Shown: positions 52,283 to 61,897 of the stretch, piece by piece
How positions within the stretch are numbered: position 1 is the stretch's first letter
How the letters are laid out: each line of letters begins with the position of its first letter
Origin: Alcaligenes aquatilis
GTDB lineage: Bacteria; Pseudomonadota; Gammaproteobacteria; Burkholderiales; Burkholderiaceae_B
DNA length: 64,000 bases
NCBI RefSeq assembly: GCF_003076515.1
Contig: NZ_CP022390.1
Span: 2,356,001-2,420,000 of the forward strand
Reading direction: 5' to 3'
The notes under the pieces: generated by a model
Seen by the model: only the letters and a program-made list of their open reading frames with translations
Told to the model about the DNA's origin: nothing
The model's database searches: none
Program-made: the position numbers and the translations under genes

Positions 52283-53512
52283 ATGCTCAATACTCTTTGG
52301 CTGCTTTTCTTCCTGATCGCCGCCGTCAGCGGTTTTTACCAGTGGCTGGTCGGGGGCAATAGCGAAATTTTCGCGCAGATGGTGCGCAGCTTGTTCGATA
52401 TGGCCGCCCTGTCCGTGCAACTGATGCTGCTGCTTTTTGGCACGCTCACCCTGTGGTTGGGTTTCTTGAAGATTGCCGAGAAAGCCGGGCTGATCGACAC
52501 CTTGGCTCGCTGGCTGGGACCACTGTTCAGCCGCCTGATGCCTGGCGTGCCTGCCGGTCACCCCGCTTTGGGCTTGATCACCCTGAACTTCGCCGCCAAT
52601 GGCCTGGGCCTGGACAATGCCGCCACGCCCATAGGTTTGCGGGCCATGAAGTCGCTGCAAACACTGAACCCGCATCCGGACACCGCCACCAACGCTCAGA
52701 TCCTGTTTCTGGTGCTGAATGCCTCGTCACTGACGCTGATTCCCATCAGCATTTTCATGTACCGGGCTCAACAAGGCGCACCGGACCCCACGATGGTGTT
52801 TCTGCCCATTCTGCTGGCCACCACCGCCTCCTCACTGGCCGGATTGCTCAGCGTGGCCCTGGTGCAGCGCCTGCGTCTGTTTGATCCGGTGCTGATGTTG
52901 TGGTTTGGGGTATTTGCGCTGATCCTGGGCTCTTTCATGGCCTTGCTAGCCACACTTAGCGCTGCGGCTATCCAGTCGCTTTCTTCCTTGCTGGGTAACC
53001 TGACCCTGCTGTCCATTATCTGGCTGTTTCTGCTTATCGGATGGCGCCGCAAGGTGCCGCTCTATGAAACCTTTGTAGAAGGCGCCAAAGAGGGCTTTGG
53101 CGTCGCCAAGGATCTACTGCCTTATCTGGTTGCCATGTTGTGTGCAGTAGGCGTGCTGCGTAGCTCTGGCGCCCTGGATATCGTGCTGGACATGATCCGC
53201 TGGCTGGTCAACCTGATCGGGCTGGATACACGCTTTATTGATGCCCTGCCTACCGCCTTGGTCAAGCCCTTCTCGGCCGGTGCCGCTCGCGCCTTGCTGA
53301 TCGAAACCATGCAGCATCACGGTGTAGACAGCTTCCCCGCGCTACTGGGCGCAACGGTGCAAGGCAGTACCGAAACCACGTTCTATGTGCTGGCCGTGTA
53401 TTTTGGTGCGGTAGGCATACAACGTGCTCGCCACGCCGTTTCCTGCGCCTTGATTGCCGATCTGGCTGGCGTACTGGCCGCCATCGCTGTTTGTTATTGG
53501 TTCTTCGGCTAG
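52283..53512 (+). CDS. Fused SpmA-SpmB-like nucleoside-recognition (Gate domain) membrane protein
   Basis: 409 residues with about ten hydrophobic segments. The first half resembles SpmA (LGLITLNFAANGLGLDNAATPIGLRAMKSLQ, in part NFAANGLGLDNAATPIGLRAM) and the second SpmB (FVEGAKEGFGVAKDLLPYLVAMLCAVGVLR, then TVQGSTETTFYVLAVYFGAVGI). In spore-formers these are two genes; non-sporulating proteobacteria often carry a fusion of unknown role. An inner-membrane transport-related function is presumed. Confidence 0.9.
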   Translation: MLNTLWLLFFLIAAVSGFYQWLVGGNSEIFAQMVRSLFDMAALSVQLMLLLFGTLTLWLGFLKIAEKAGLIDTLARWLGPLFSRLMPGVPAGHPALGLITLNFAANGLGLDNAATPIGLRAMKSLQTLNPHPDTATNAQILFLVLNASSLTLIPISIFMYRAQQGAPDPTMVFLPILLATTASSLAGLLSVALVQRLRLFDPVLMLWFGVFALILGSFMALLATLSAAAIQSLSSLLGNLTLLSIIWLFLLIGWRRKVPLYETFVEGAKEGFGVAKDLLPYLVAMLCAVGVLRSSGALDIVLDMIRWLVNLIGLDTRFIDALPTALVKPFSAGAARALLIETMQHHGVDSFPALLGATVQGSTETTFYVLAVYFGAVGIQRARHAVSCALIADLAGVLAAIAVCYWFFG

Positions 53513-53611
53513 GAGCCAAGGCTCAGCGTGAGAGTCAGAAGCATCGCCCCAGCAGACTCAGCCAAGAAGGATTGATTATCGCAGTAAGGTGTGGCCTTAA
53601 CAGGGCCCACC

Positions 53612-53655
53612 ATGAAAAACACCCCAAAACAGGATCAAGGTCCAATTTTTGGGGT
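53612..53655 (-). terminator. Terminator after rsmA
   Basis: ACCCCAAAA (53621-53629) and TTTTGGGGT (53647-53655) form a stem; on the minus strand it is followed by GTTTTT. Confidence 0.7.
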
Positions 53656-53689
53656 CTCATTCATTAGGGAGTGTTGTGCATCTGGCGGC

Positions 53690-54472
53690 TTATAGAACGC
53701 CCTTATCCATCAGGTGATCGGCCAGCGCAATGTACTTTTCCAAGGACAAATCAGCAGGCCGACTGGTCGGCGCAATTTCCAAGGCCTCCCAATCAATATG
53801 GGGTGTCCAGTCACCCAGACCACCTCGCAACATCTTGCGCTTTTGTGCAAACGCGCGGGCCACAACCTGGCTGAACACCTTTGCATCACGGGCCTGGGCA
53901 CGGTCAGCGGGCAAAGGCACCATGCGCACCACGGCGGACACCACTCGCGGCGGTGGGTTGAAAGCCTCGGGCGGCACTTCAAAGAGCTTGGTCATGCGAT
54001 AGCGTGCCTGCAACATCACCGACAATCGGCTGTAATCCGAGGAGCCGGGTTTGGCGACCATGCGGTCGATCACTTCCCGTTGCAGCATGAAATGCTGGTC
54101 CAGCACGGCATCGGCATAGTCCAGCAAATGAAACAGCAAAGGACTGGAAATGTTGTAAGGCAGGTTGCCCACAATACGCAGATTCGGGCCCAAGGCACCG
54201 AAATCCACGCTCAAGGCATCAGCCTCAATGATTTCCAGCTTGTTGGGCGAATAATGATGACGCAGGCGAGCCGCCAGATCGCGGTCAATCTCGACCACGC
54301 GCAAGCGCTCCAGCGCCTGCGTCAACGGTCGGGTCAGGGCCGACAGGCCCGGACCAATTTCCACCATATTATCGACAGGCCGAGGGCCAATCGCACGGAT
54401 GATCTGGTCGATGATGGCCTCATCTTCCAGAAAGTTCTGTCCAAAGCGCTTGCGCGCCTGATGCTGGGCCAT
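53690..54472 (-). CDS. rsmA: 16S rRNA dimethyladenosine transferase RsmA (KsgA)
   Basis: 260 residues. Methyltransferase motifs: [29 protein letters not shown] (SAM binding), EIIEADAL, and [19 protein letters not shown] with the NLPY catalytic motif. Dimethylates A1518 and A1519 in 16S rRNA. Follows surA by eight bases in the lptD-surA-rsmA operon. Confidence 0.97.
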   Translation of the reverse strand: MAQHQARKRFGQNFLEDEAIIDQIIRAIGPRPVDNMVEIGPGLSALTRPLTQALERLRVVEIDRDLAARLRHHYSPNKLEIIEADALSVDFGALGPNLRIVGNLPYNISSPLLFHLLDYADAVLDQHFMLQREVIDRMVAKPGSSDYSRLSVMLQARYRMTKLFEVPPEAFNPPPRVVSAVVRMVPLPADRAQARDAKVFSQVVARAFAQKRKMLRGGLGDWTPHIDWEALEIAPTSRPADLSLEKYIALADHLMDKGVL

Positions 54473-54480
54473 ACCTGTCC

Positions 54481-55923
54481 TTAGCGACGGCGGGTGCTGG
54501 ACTCGGGGTCCAAACGGTTATCAATGTAAGCACGGCCACGCAAGCTGTTCAGCCAGTCCTCAAAAGCAGGCTCGGCGCGCTGCTGGAACAGGGCCTGACG
54601 AGCCTGCATACGCTTGTACTCGTTTTCCATATTGCGGGTACGGCGCTCGATAACCTGGATCAAGTGCCAGCCAAACTGGGACTCGACCACGGCGGTATCG
54701 TTGCCAGGTTGCAACTTGTCCATGGCTTGCTCGAACGGAGGTACTGTCTCACCGGGCGAGAGCCAACCCAAATCACCACCTTGTGGCGCACTGCTGTCTT
54801 CCGAGTAACGCTTGGCCAGATCCTGGAAGGACTCACCGTTGCGTAAACGCACTTGCAATTGCTCAATACGTTGACGGGCCTGCTCGGAGGTCATGACCTT
54901 GGAGAGCTTGACCAGAATGTGGCGAGCATGCGTCTGAGTCACCATCATGGGACCCGATTGGGCCGATGTCGCACTGGCCACAGGCGAGGTATTGCTTGGC
55001 GCAGCGCCGCCACGCTCCAGCACCTTCAGAATGTGAAAACCTTGACCACTGCGGATCAGGTTGGAAACCTGGCCGGGAGCCAGGTTATGAACAGCTTGTG
55101 CGAACAAATCAGGCCAGTCGGACAGTGAACGGCTTCCCATCACACCGCCATTCAGGGCTTCCTGACCGTCCGAGTTGGACGCAGCCAAACCCGCAAAGTC
55201 TGCCCCCGAACGAGCTTGGGCCAACAGACCTTCAGCTTTGGTACGCAAACGGGCTTCTTCACTAGCGTTGGCGCCTTCAGGCACCCGCACCAGAATCTGC
55301 GCCAGGGCAACGGGCGCATTCTGGCTTTGTGCAGCGGACTGCCCCAAATTACCCAAACCCGCACCACCTTGAGAGCGCAGATAAATATCGATATCGGCAT
55401 CCGTAATATTGATGCTGCTGTCGACCGCACGCATACGCAACTGATCCAGCAGAATTTCCTGCTTCAGATTGGCACGATACTGTTCCCAAGTAATGCCATT
55501 TTTCTCAATCTCGGCACGCAACTGGGCTTCAGTCATATTGTTGCGCGAGGAAATCATGCGTATGCCTTCATCCACCTGCTGAGGGCCGACAGAAATACCC
55601 ATGGCACGCGCTTCCTGCTGCTCCAGACGCTCGTTGATCAGACGTTGTAAAACCTGTTTACGCAAAACGTCTTGCTCAGGAGTCGGAATTTTTTGGCGTT
55701 TGAGCTGTTCCAGCACTTGAGCCGCTTCCAGATCAACTTGACGCAAGGTAATAACCTCGTCATTGACCACGGCAGCAATGCCGTCCACAAACTGGGAGGC
55801 GGCAGCCGGTGCTGCCTTGTTTGCAGCGGGCTTGGATTGCGCCTGAGCCATGTGAGCCGTACCCAGCCCCATGACGGCCATCAAAGCCAATGACAGGCTG
55901 CGGTTTTTCAAGCTGAAACGCAT
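54481..55923 (-). CDS. surA: Periplasmic chaperone/peptidyl-prolyl isomerase SurA
   Basis: 480 residues from ATG 55923, which has AGAGGT nine bases upstream; in-frame ATGs at 55932 and 55941 are possible, all overlapping or abutting the lptD end. Signal peptide [28 protein letters not shown]. Then a SurA_N chaperone domain ([20 protein letters not shown]) and two parvulin domains, starting around [12 protein letters not shown] and [12 protein letters not shown] (the second with [14 protein letters not shown]). Assists outer-membrane protein folding, including LptD, the gene upstream. Confidence 0.95.
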   Translation of the reverse strand: MRFSLKNRSLSLALMAVMGLGTAHMAQAQSKPAANKAAPAAASQFVDGIAAVVNDEVITLRQVDLEAAQVLEQLKRQKIPTPEQDVLRKQVLQRLINERLEQQEARAMGISVGPQQVDEGIRMISSRNNMTEAQLRAEIEKNGITWEQYRANLKQEILLDQLRMRAVDSSINITDADIDIYLRSQGGAGLGNLGQSAAQSQNAPVALAQILVRVPEGANASEEARLRTKAEGLLAQARSGADFAGLAASNSDGQEALNGGVMGSRSLSDWPDLFAQAVHNLAPGQVSNLIRSGQGFHILKVLERGGAAPSNTSPVASATSAQSGPMMVTQTHARHILVKLSKVMTSEQARQRIEQLQVRLRNGESFQDLAKRYSEDSSAPQGGDLGWLSPGETVPPFEQAMDKLQPGNDTAVVESQFGWHLIQVIERRTRNMENEYKRMQARQALFQQRAEPAFEDWLNSLRGRAYIDNRLDPESSTRRR

Positions 55924-55924
55924 A

Positions 55925-58282
55925 TTATTCATACCTCTCATGAATCATTTTTTCCTGTACGGGGTCCGAGATGGGTTCATAGCCAATCACGCGATCACGC
56001 AACATTTTGATAGGGTCGTTGCCAATGCCGCCCAAACCGGACAGCTCCAGCTGGAAGAACATGGCTTTATTGGTTTCCCTGGCCGAAACCGCATAGCGTT
56101 GCAGAACCACTCGCGCCGCCCAGCAGCAATCACCTTTGTACTCCAAGCCCAACACCGTCTGTGTACCACGGCTTTCCTGAATGGAGTAATCGTAACGCCC
56201 CACCGCATACAGCTTGTTGCTCAAGGGCCATTGGCCCATCATGGAGACGTATTCCTTGCCACGATGATCTTCCTCGGTAGGCGTAAAAAAAGGATCCACG
56301 ACCTGACGCGGGTCACGTTCATAACGATAATTCACACCCAGTGTGGCCAGACGTTTGGGACGCCAACGAATACCGGAAGCCAGACGGTTGCGGCGTTTTT
56401 CGTCAGGGTTAAATTGTGCATCGAAATTGACCGAGAACGTATTGGTCAAGGCGGCACTGGCACCGACCAGATAGTCGGAACGCGTGCTGGTACGCGCCTT
56501 TTCATCGCCCAAGGTGACAGTTTGCTTATCAAAATACAAACGCTGAGCAGCCTGCAGAACCAGACGCTCGTAGCCGGTGTCGGCATCCAACCAACGGGAA
56601 GTCAAACCCACCGTCACCTGGTTCGCATTGGAAATACGGTCCCAACCACCCGAGAAGATGTTTTCGCTAAAGGCCTGGGCAAAGTTGAAACTGGCCAGAC
56701 TGGTGTCGTACAAGGGCAGCGTAGACTGGTCGCGATAAGGCACATATAAATAGTACACACGCGGCTCTAGGGTCTGGATGGAGTCATTGCCAAACAAGGT
56801 GGTGTCGCGCTCGAAAGTCATGCCCGAATCCAGAGACAGAATGGGCAGCACGCGACTTTGCGTACGGGAGCGGTCTGCGAACCTGGCCATATTGGGGTCA
56901 CCCACATACCAGTCCGTCTGGTATTGACTCATGTGCAAGCCCGCTTTCGGCGTGATATACCAGCCTGGGCGAACGACAGGGTAAGCCACCGTCGTATAGG
57001 ACGAGAAACGCGTACCATCTGGAGCCAGACGGGTGCTGCGCATATTGTCGAACTCGCTCAGGTTACCGCTGTAAAACGGCAAGCGGAAACGGGTTGCGTA
57101 GTTATCGCTGACCACATCAAAGCCACCCCAGTTATAACGGGATGCTCCCAAATACCATTCAGGCAATTTGTCGTATTGTGGTTGGCGGTAACCGGTACTG
57201 GAGTCCTGTAAGGTCTGATAACGCGTTGCACTGACGTGGGAGCGGAAATACTTGGAACCGCCCCACCCCAGCGTCACTGTGCTGGCCAGATCCTGAATAG
57301 TCGAATCATTCAGGCCAAAACTGCTGAAGTCACGAAAGTAATCGTCATCCGACACCCGGCGAATATCGGCATTCAGATAAAAGCTGGCGGGCAGACTCTG
57401 GCGATACTGCCCCATGAACAGCCAACGTTTATAACCCAGCTCGTTGTCATCAGGCAGGTAGTTACCCGTCAGCTCTCCGGAGAAGCTGTCACCCAAGTAA
57501 CGGAATTCACCGCCCAGCATGGCACCGCGCTTGCTCATGAGGCGCGGCGTCAGGGTAGCATCGTAATTCGGCGCCAGATTCAAGTAATACGGCACGCTCA
57601 GGTCCAAACCACCGCGCGTAGTCATGCCGTAAGTAGGCAACAGAAAACCCGACTTGCGCTCTTTACGCAACGGGAAGGTCAAGTAGGGGGAGTACAACAG
57701 GGGGACCCCCTTGAAATACAGGACGCCATTACGCGCCACCCCTTCATTTTCCTTGGAATACAGGTCTACTTTGGACGACTGGATATACCAGGACGGCTCA
57801 GGACATGGGCAACCCGAATAATTCACGTCAGACAAACGCATATGATTAGAGCTGAGAATGTCAGCCTGCGTCGCCGTTCCCCTGCCACCCGTTGCACCCA
57901 GCCAGAACTCCGGCGATGACATGCGCCCGGTATCGGCATCCAGGTTGTAATCAAATTCCTGGCTGCGCACCAAAGCGCCGTCACGCATGATCAAGCCATT
58001 GCCACGGACTTGCACCTGGCCGGTTTTTTCCTGATAGTCGATCCGATCGCCTTTGACCACAGAGTCAATGCGCCGAACCTGAGCACCGCCTTCCAGACGC
58101 AACGTACCGTCCTGTAGCGTTTTCATCTGATCGCCTATTAAATAGACGGCCATGTCCTCTTCCTGGAGTTTGCGCACTTGCAAACCGGGGGACGTCTTTA
58201 AAGACGGACGCACGGACGACTCAGCCTGGGCGACCCCCATGCCTGTCATCATCAACACGATATACCACGCCGCAACTCGCAC
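55925..58282 (-). CDS. lptD: LPS-assembly outer-membrane protein LptD
   Basis: 785 residues from a GTG with GGAGG ten bases upstream. Signal peptide MRVAAWYIVLMMTGMGVAQA. An OstA/LptA-like N-terminal domain (about 45-150) precedes a large beta-barrel. The paired cysteines Cys158/Cys160 (SGCPCPEP) and the C-terminal pair (GDCCWAA, about 719-720) are the four disulfide residues needed for LptD maturation. The barrel ends with RYE. With LptE it inserts LPS into the outer leaflet. First gene of lptD-surA-rsmA; divergent from amgK. Confidence 0.96.
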   Translation of the reverse strand: MRVAAWYIVLMMTGMGVAQAESSVRPSLKTSPGLQVRKLQEEDMAVYLIGDQMKTLQDGTLRLEGGAQVRRIDSVVKGDRIDYQEKTGQVQVRGNGLIMRDGALVRSQEFDYNLDADTGRMSSPEFWLGATGGRGTATQADILSSNHMRLSDVNYSGCPCPEPSWYIQSSKVDLYSKENEGVARNGVLYFKGVPLLYSPYLTFPLRKERKSGFLLPTYGMTTRGGLDLSVPYYLNLAPNYDATLTPRLMSKRGAMLGGEFRYLGDSFSGELTGNYLPDDNELGYKRWLFMGQYRQSLPASFYLNADIRRVSDDDYFRDFSSFGLNDSTIQDLASTVTLGWGGSKYFRSHVSATRYQTLQDSSTGYRQPQYDKLPEWYLGASRYNWGGFDVVSDNYATRFRLPFYSGNLSEFDNMRSTRLAPDGTRFSSYTTVAYPVVRPGWYITPKAGLHMSQYQTDWYVGDPNMARFADRSRTQSRVLPILSLDSGMTFERDTTLFGNDSIQTLEPRVYYLYVPYRDQSTLPLYDTSLASFNFAQAFSENIFSGGWDRISNANQVTVGLTSRWLDADTGYERLVLQAAQRLYFDKQTVTLGDEKARTSTRSDYLVGASAALTNTFSVNFDAQFNPDEKRRNRLASGIRWRPKRLATLGVNYRYERDPRQVVDPFFTPTEEDHRGKEYVSMMGQWPLSNKLYAVGRYDYSIQESRGTQTVLGLEYKGDCCWAARVVLQRYAVSARETNKAMFFQLELSGLGGIGNDPIKMLRDRVIGYEPISDPVQEKMIHERYE

Positions 58283-58421
58283 TAAGACTGCGCCTCCAGT
58301 TGTGTCCTGCCATTTGTTCGCACCAGATGAAAAACCCTGGCGACCCGGTATTATAGTTAAGCCTGCCGTTTAGCGGCACTGCTAAACACTAATCCGTTAC
58401 GATCTTCTGCTTCCTTTATTT

Positions 58422-59468
58422 ATGTCTGCTTCTATTTCTGCCGCTACCGACCCTCGTTTGCAGCAAGCAATCTCTTGGCTGAACACCCTGAAATCCCGCT
58501 TTGGGCTGGATATCGACAGCCTGCAAATGGCCTCCAGCGACGCCAGCTTTCGCCGTTACTTTCGCCTTCAGGCCCAGGACCGCAGCGTCGTTTTGATGGA
58601 TGCCCCCCCCGCCACTGAAGACTGCAAACCCTTTATACACGTTACCGAACTGCTGGCACCTACTGGTATTCATGTGCCCGAGATCCTGGCGGCTGATACC
58701 GAGCAAGGTTTCTTGCTATTGAGCGACCTGGGCCAGGACAATTTCCAGACCGCCCTGAAAAACCCCTTGCCACAAAGCGAGCTGGACAAACTGTACCGCA
58801 GTACGCTGCTGACCCTGGTGAAATTGCAACAAGCGGACACCACGGGCTTGCCTGAGTACAACGAACAGCGCCTGCTAGAAGAGCTGCAAGTATTCCCCGA
58901 ATGGTACATACAGAAGCACCGCCAGTTTGAGCTGAATGAAAAAGATCAGGCCATGTTGCGCAAGACCTTTGCCGAACTGGTTCAGGGCAATGTGCAAAGC
59001 GCTACTGTACTCGTGCACCGGGATTTCCACAGCCCTAATTTGATGATGCCCCTGCCCGGACAGACAGAGCCTGGCGTCATTGACTATCAGGATGCCTTGG
59101 CCGGCCCCATCACTTATGACATTGCCTCTTTAGTCATGGACGCGCGCGTTACCTGGACGGAGGAGCAGCAACTGGACTGGGCAATTCGCTATTGGCAAGC
59201 CGCCATGGAGGCCGGTCTGGATGTCCCCGCCGACTTCGCCGTCTTCCACCAGCAATACGAATGGATGGGCCTGCAACGCAATCTGCGTATTCTGGGTGTC
59301 TTTGCCCGCCTTTCTCTGCGTGACGGCAAACACCATTACCTTGATCACATGCCCCGCCTGCTCGGGTATGTACACCAAGTGGCCAGCCGCTACGAAAGCT
59401 TCAACGGTTTGCTGCGCCTCTTGAACCGTCTGGAAGGCCGCCAAACTGTTTTAGGCATGACGGTCTGA
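58422..59468 (+). CDS. amgK: N-acetylmuramate/N-acetylglucosamine 1-kinase AmgK
   Basis: 348 residues, aminoglycoside phosphotransferase fold. Seen: SDASFRRYFRL, the kinase catalytic loop VLVHRDFHSPNLMM (HxDxxxxN), and GVIDYQDALAGPITYDIASL (DFG-like DYQD). AmgK phosphorylates MurNAc and GlcNAc at C1 in the MurU recycling route. The gene overlaps murU and is divergent from lptD, the same arrangement as in pseudomonads. Specific function is strongly suggested by the pairing. Confidence 0.93.
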   Translation: MSASISAATDPRLQQAISWLNTLKSRFGLDIDSLQMASSDASFRRYFRLQAQDRSVVLMDAPPATEDCKPFIHVTELLAPTGIHVPEILAADTEQGFLLLSDLGQDNFQTALKNPLPQSELDKLYRSTLLTLVKLQQADTTGLPEYNEQRLLEELQVFPEWYIQKHRQFELNEKDQAMLRKTFAELVQGNVQSATVLVHRDFHSPNLMMPLPGQTEPGVIDYQDALAGPITYDIASLVMDARVTWTEEQQLDWAIRYWQAAMEAGLDVPADFAVFHQQYEWMGLQRNLRILGVFARLSLRDGKHHYLDHMPRLLGYVHQVASRYESFNGLLRLLNRLEGRQTVLGMTV

Positions 59469-60178
59469 TGCGCGCCATGATTCTGGCGGCGGGTCGAGGC
59501 GAGCGCATGCGTCCCTTAACCGACACCTGCCCCAAACCTCTGATTCCGGCCGGCGGCCAGCCACTGATCGTCTGGCATTTACGTGCGCTGGCTAAAGCGG
59601 GCTTTCGTGACGTCATCATCAACCACGCCTGGTTGGGCGAGCAGATTGAATCCACCCTGGGGGACGGCAGCCAATGGGGGCTGCGCCTGAGTTACTCACC
59701 AGAGGAAACCGCCCTGGAAACGGCCGGTGGCATTGCCAGGGCACTGGATTTTTTCCAAGACCAGCCTTTCTTGTTAATGAATGGCGATATCTGGTGTGAT
59801 TGGGATCCGGCACAGGCCTTTGCCATGGCCGAGCGCCTGCAAGCAGGCCCGGAGCAGGCCTGGTTGATCCTGACCCCCAACCCACCCCACCACCCCGAAG
59901 GCGACTTTGGCATGCAGGAAGGACAACTGCATCTATGCGCCAAAGCCTGTGCGGGAGCCCGTAGCGCCACCTTGAGCGGCATAGGAGTCTACAAGCCCGG
60001 ACTCTTTGCGCACCTGCCTAAAGATCAGCCTGCCAAAGCCGCTCCTTTGTTACACGCCGCCATTGATCGCCATCAAGTACTAGGCTGCCTGCATCCAGGT
60101 TTCTGGATGGATGTGGGCACCCCCGAACGATTAAACCAGCTAAACCAACACTTGGAATCGTTAGCACCCTCACAGTAA
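59468..60178 (+). CDS. murU: N-acetylmuramate-1-phosphate uridylyltransferase MurU
   Basis: 236 residues. Nucleotidyltransferase signature AMILAAGRGERMRPLTDTCPKPLIPAGGQPLIVWHL (in part LAAGRGERMRPLTD), LLMNGDIWCDWD and WMDVGTPERLNQL. Makes UDP-MurNAc directly from MurNAc-1-P, bypassing de novo synthesis and MurA (fosfomycin target). Start codon overlaps the amgK stop (TGATG), so the two enzymes are coproduced. Confidence 0.93.
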   Translation: MRAMILAAGRGERMRPLTDTCPKPLIPAGGQPLIVWHLRALAKAGFRDVIINHAWLGEQIESTLGDGSQWGLRLSYSPEETALETAGGIARALDFFQDQPFLLMNGDIWCDWDPAQAFAMAERLQAGPEQAWLILTPNPPHHPEGDFGMQEGQLHLCAKACAGARSATLSGIGVYKPGLFAHLPKDQPAKAAPLLHAAIDRHQVLGCLHPGFWMDVGTPERLNQLNQHLESLAPSQ

Positions 60179-60194
60179 ACTGATCATTCGCAGT

Positions 60195-60316
60195 CTGGTT
60201 GGCAGACGTTTCCAAGCACAACAAAGGGCAACAAAGCCAACCAGTCCCGCCTCCTTAGCCCCAATGACGTCTATGCTAATGGGTTTTGTAATCAGGACTT
60301 GATTTGTCTCAAGTCC
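60195..60316. repeat. Two inverted repeats between murU and the coiled-coil protein gene
   Basis: CTGGTTGGC (60195-60203) pairs with GCCAACCAG (60236-60244) over a 32-base loop; GGACTTG (60295-60301) pairs with CAAGTCC (60310-60316) over eight bases, 26 bases before the next start. The first may end the murU transcript, the second could be an operator or RNA hairpin. Confidence 0.4.
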
Positions 60317-60342
60317 CTTGTCTGACAGGAACGTCTGTTCTC

Positions 60343-61050
60343 ATGCTTGGTTCCTCCAAACGCACCGTATTCAAGCCCACCGCCTACGGCTCCAGCCGTC
60401 GAAAACGCCGTATTCCACGCTGGTTTGTCCTGCTGTTGACAGGCATTGCCCTGGGTGCGGGCGGTCTGCTGTTCTTGCAACAAAGTTATGGCCCCACGCG
60501 CCTGACCGTAGAGCAGTCCGAACAGTTGCACTATGATCTGAACAGTGCCAACGCCGAGAAGCAACGTTTGCAAGCTCAGTTGAACCAGACCAGCCGCGAG
60601 CTGGAAGACGTCAGCCAAAACGAGGACAAACTTGGCAAACAGACCAGCGACCTGCAAGCCATGGTCACCAAACTGGAAAAAGACATTGCCCTGTTTGCCG
60701 ATGCCATGCCGCCAGACCCACGCGGGACCTCGCCCGGCATTCGCGCTGCCGAATTCACCATCAAGGAAGGCCAACTGAATCACTTTGTGCTGCTGATGCA
60801 AGACAAGGGCAAAGAAACCGAATTTAGCGGCACGATGGAACTGGTTGCAGCGGGTCGTTACAGCAATGGCCGCTCTGGCAATGTGGACCTGCCTGGCCAG
60901 ACCGTCAGCGTAGGCCGTTATGCCTACATCAATGGCTCCGCCGAACTGCCCGCCGGCTTTACGCCGCGCCAGGTCACGATACGCATCAAACCAGATGGCT
61001 CGAACCGCGTCGTGGCCACACGTACCATCTACGTCACTCCATCGAAATAA
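60343..61050 (+). CDS. Membrane-anchored coiled-coil protein of unknown function (DUF6776-like)
   Basis: 235 residues from ATG 60343; a TTG 13 codons upstream starts inside an inverted repeat. Basic N-terminus (SSRRKRRIPR), one membrane helix (WFVLLLTGIALGAGGLLFLQQS), a coiled coil at about 55-115 (EQLHYDLNSANAEKQRLQAQLNQTSRELEDV, in part NAEKQRLQAQLNQTSREL), then a beta-rich periplasmic domain. Such proteins occur widely in Burkholderiales without assigned function; the family name is from memory. Independent gene closed by a terminator. Confidence 0.8.
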   Translation: MLGSSKRTVFKPTAYGSSRRKRRIPRWFVLLLTGIALGAGGLLFLQQSYGPTRLTVEQSEQLHYDLNSANAEKQRLQAQLNQTSRELEDVSQNEDKLGKQTSDLQAMVTKLEKDIALFADAMPPDPRGTSPGIRAAEFTIKEGQLNHFVLLMQDKGKETEFSGTMELVAAGRYSNGRSGNVDLPGQTVSVGRYAYINGSAELPAGFTPRQVTIRIKPDGSNRVVATRTIYVTPSK

Positions 61051-61092
61051 CAACCCTTGCCTGTCTGTCACGTACAGGCAGGCAATGACAAG

Positions 61093-61143
61093 AAAGCCCT
61101 TCAGGTCCTTGGCTCCATCGCCAAAACCCTGAAGGGCTTTTTT
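61093..61143. terminator. Bidirectional terminator between coiled-coil protein and glnQ
   Basis: AAAGCCCTTCAGG and CCTGAAGGGCTTT, a 13-base-pair perfect stem with 22-base loop and T run to 61143. Confidence 0.9.
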
Positions 61144-61168
61144 ATGCCCAACGATCCCGACAGACGCT

Positions 61169-61897
61169 TTAAGCTACATGCTGCAAAAAGTCTTTAAGGC
61201 GTTGGCTAGGAGGATCACTGAGCAGCTCGGCAGGCGGCCCATCATGCGCTACCCGGCCCTGATCAATAAAAATCAGACGGCTGCCCACACGACGCGCAAA
61301 ATCCATCTCGTGGGTTACCACCACCATAGTCATGCCTTCCTCTGCCAGCAATTGCATGACCTTGAGCACCTCCTGGCGCAGCTCCGGGTCCAGCGCAGAG
61401 GTTGGCTCATCAAACAGCATCAACTTAGGCTTGATCGCCAATGCACGGGCGATAGCCACTCGCTGCTGCTGACCACCGGACAACTCATTCGGGTAATGAT
61501 TGACGCGCTCGGCCAAGCCCACCTTGGCTAGCAGCTCCATCGCTTCCTTACGCGCCTGGGCGCGATCCATGCCCCGCGTATGCACGGGCCCGAACATGAC
61601 ATTTTCCAACGCACTCATCTGCGGAAACAGATTGAACTGCTGAAACACCATGCCAGCTTCCCGGCGCAGCTCCCGCACTTGGGCTGGCGTACCATTCACG
61701 CTCAAGCCATTGACCACAATGTCGCCCGCCTGAATGTCTTCCAGCTTGTTGATGCACCGTAAAAAAGTCGACTTCCCCGAACCCGAGGGGCCGACCACCA
61801 CAACCACTTCGCCCTTATCAATCGTCAGACTGATATCGTCGAGCACGATATTGTCTCCAAAGCGCTTGGTTACCTGCTTGAACTCGACAATACTCAT
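61169..61897 (-). CDS. glnQ: Polar amino-acid ABC transporter ATP-binding protein (GlnQ-like)
   Basis: 242 residues. Walker [22 protein letters not shown]-loop [21 protein letters not shown], signature [18 protein letters not shown], Walker [21 protein letters not shown] and the [23 protein letters not shown] switch are all typical of the GlnQ/HisP type. Powers import with GlnP. Overlaps glnP by four bases. Third gene of glnHPQ; the exact amino acid (Gln, Glu or other) is inferred from the GlnH-like receptor. Confidence 0.93.
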   Translation of the reverse strand: MSIVEFKQVTKRFGDNIVLDDISLTIDKGEVVVVVGPSGSGKSTFLRCINKLEDIQAGDIVVNGLSVNGTPAQVRELRREAGMVFQQFNLFPQMSALENVMFGPVHTRGMDRAQARKEAMELLAKVGLAERVNHYPNELSGGQQQRVAIARALAIKPKLMLFDEPTSALDPELRQEVLKVMQLLAEEGMTMVVVTHEMDFARRVGSRLIFIDQGRVAHDGPPAELLSDPPSQRLKDFLQHVA

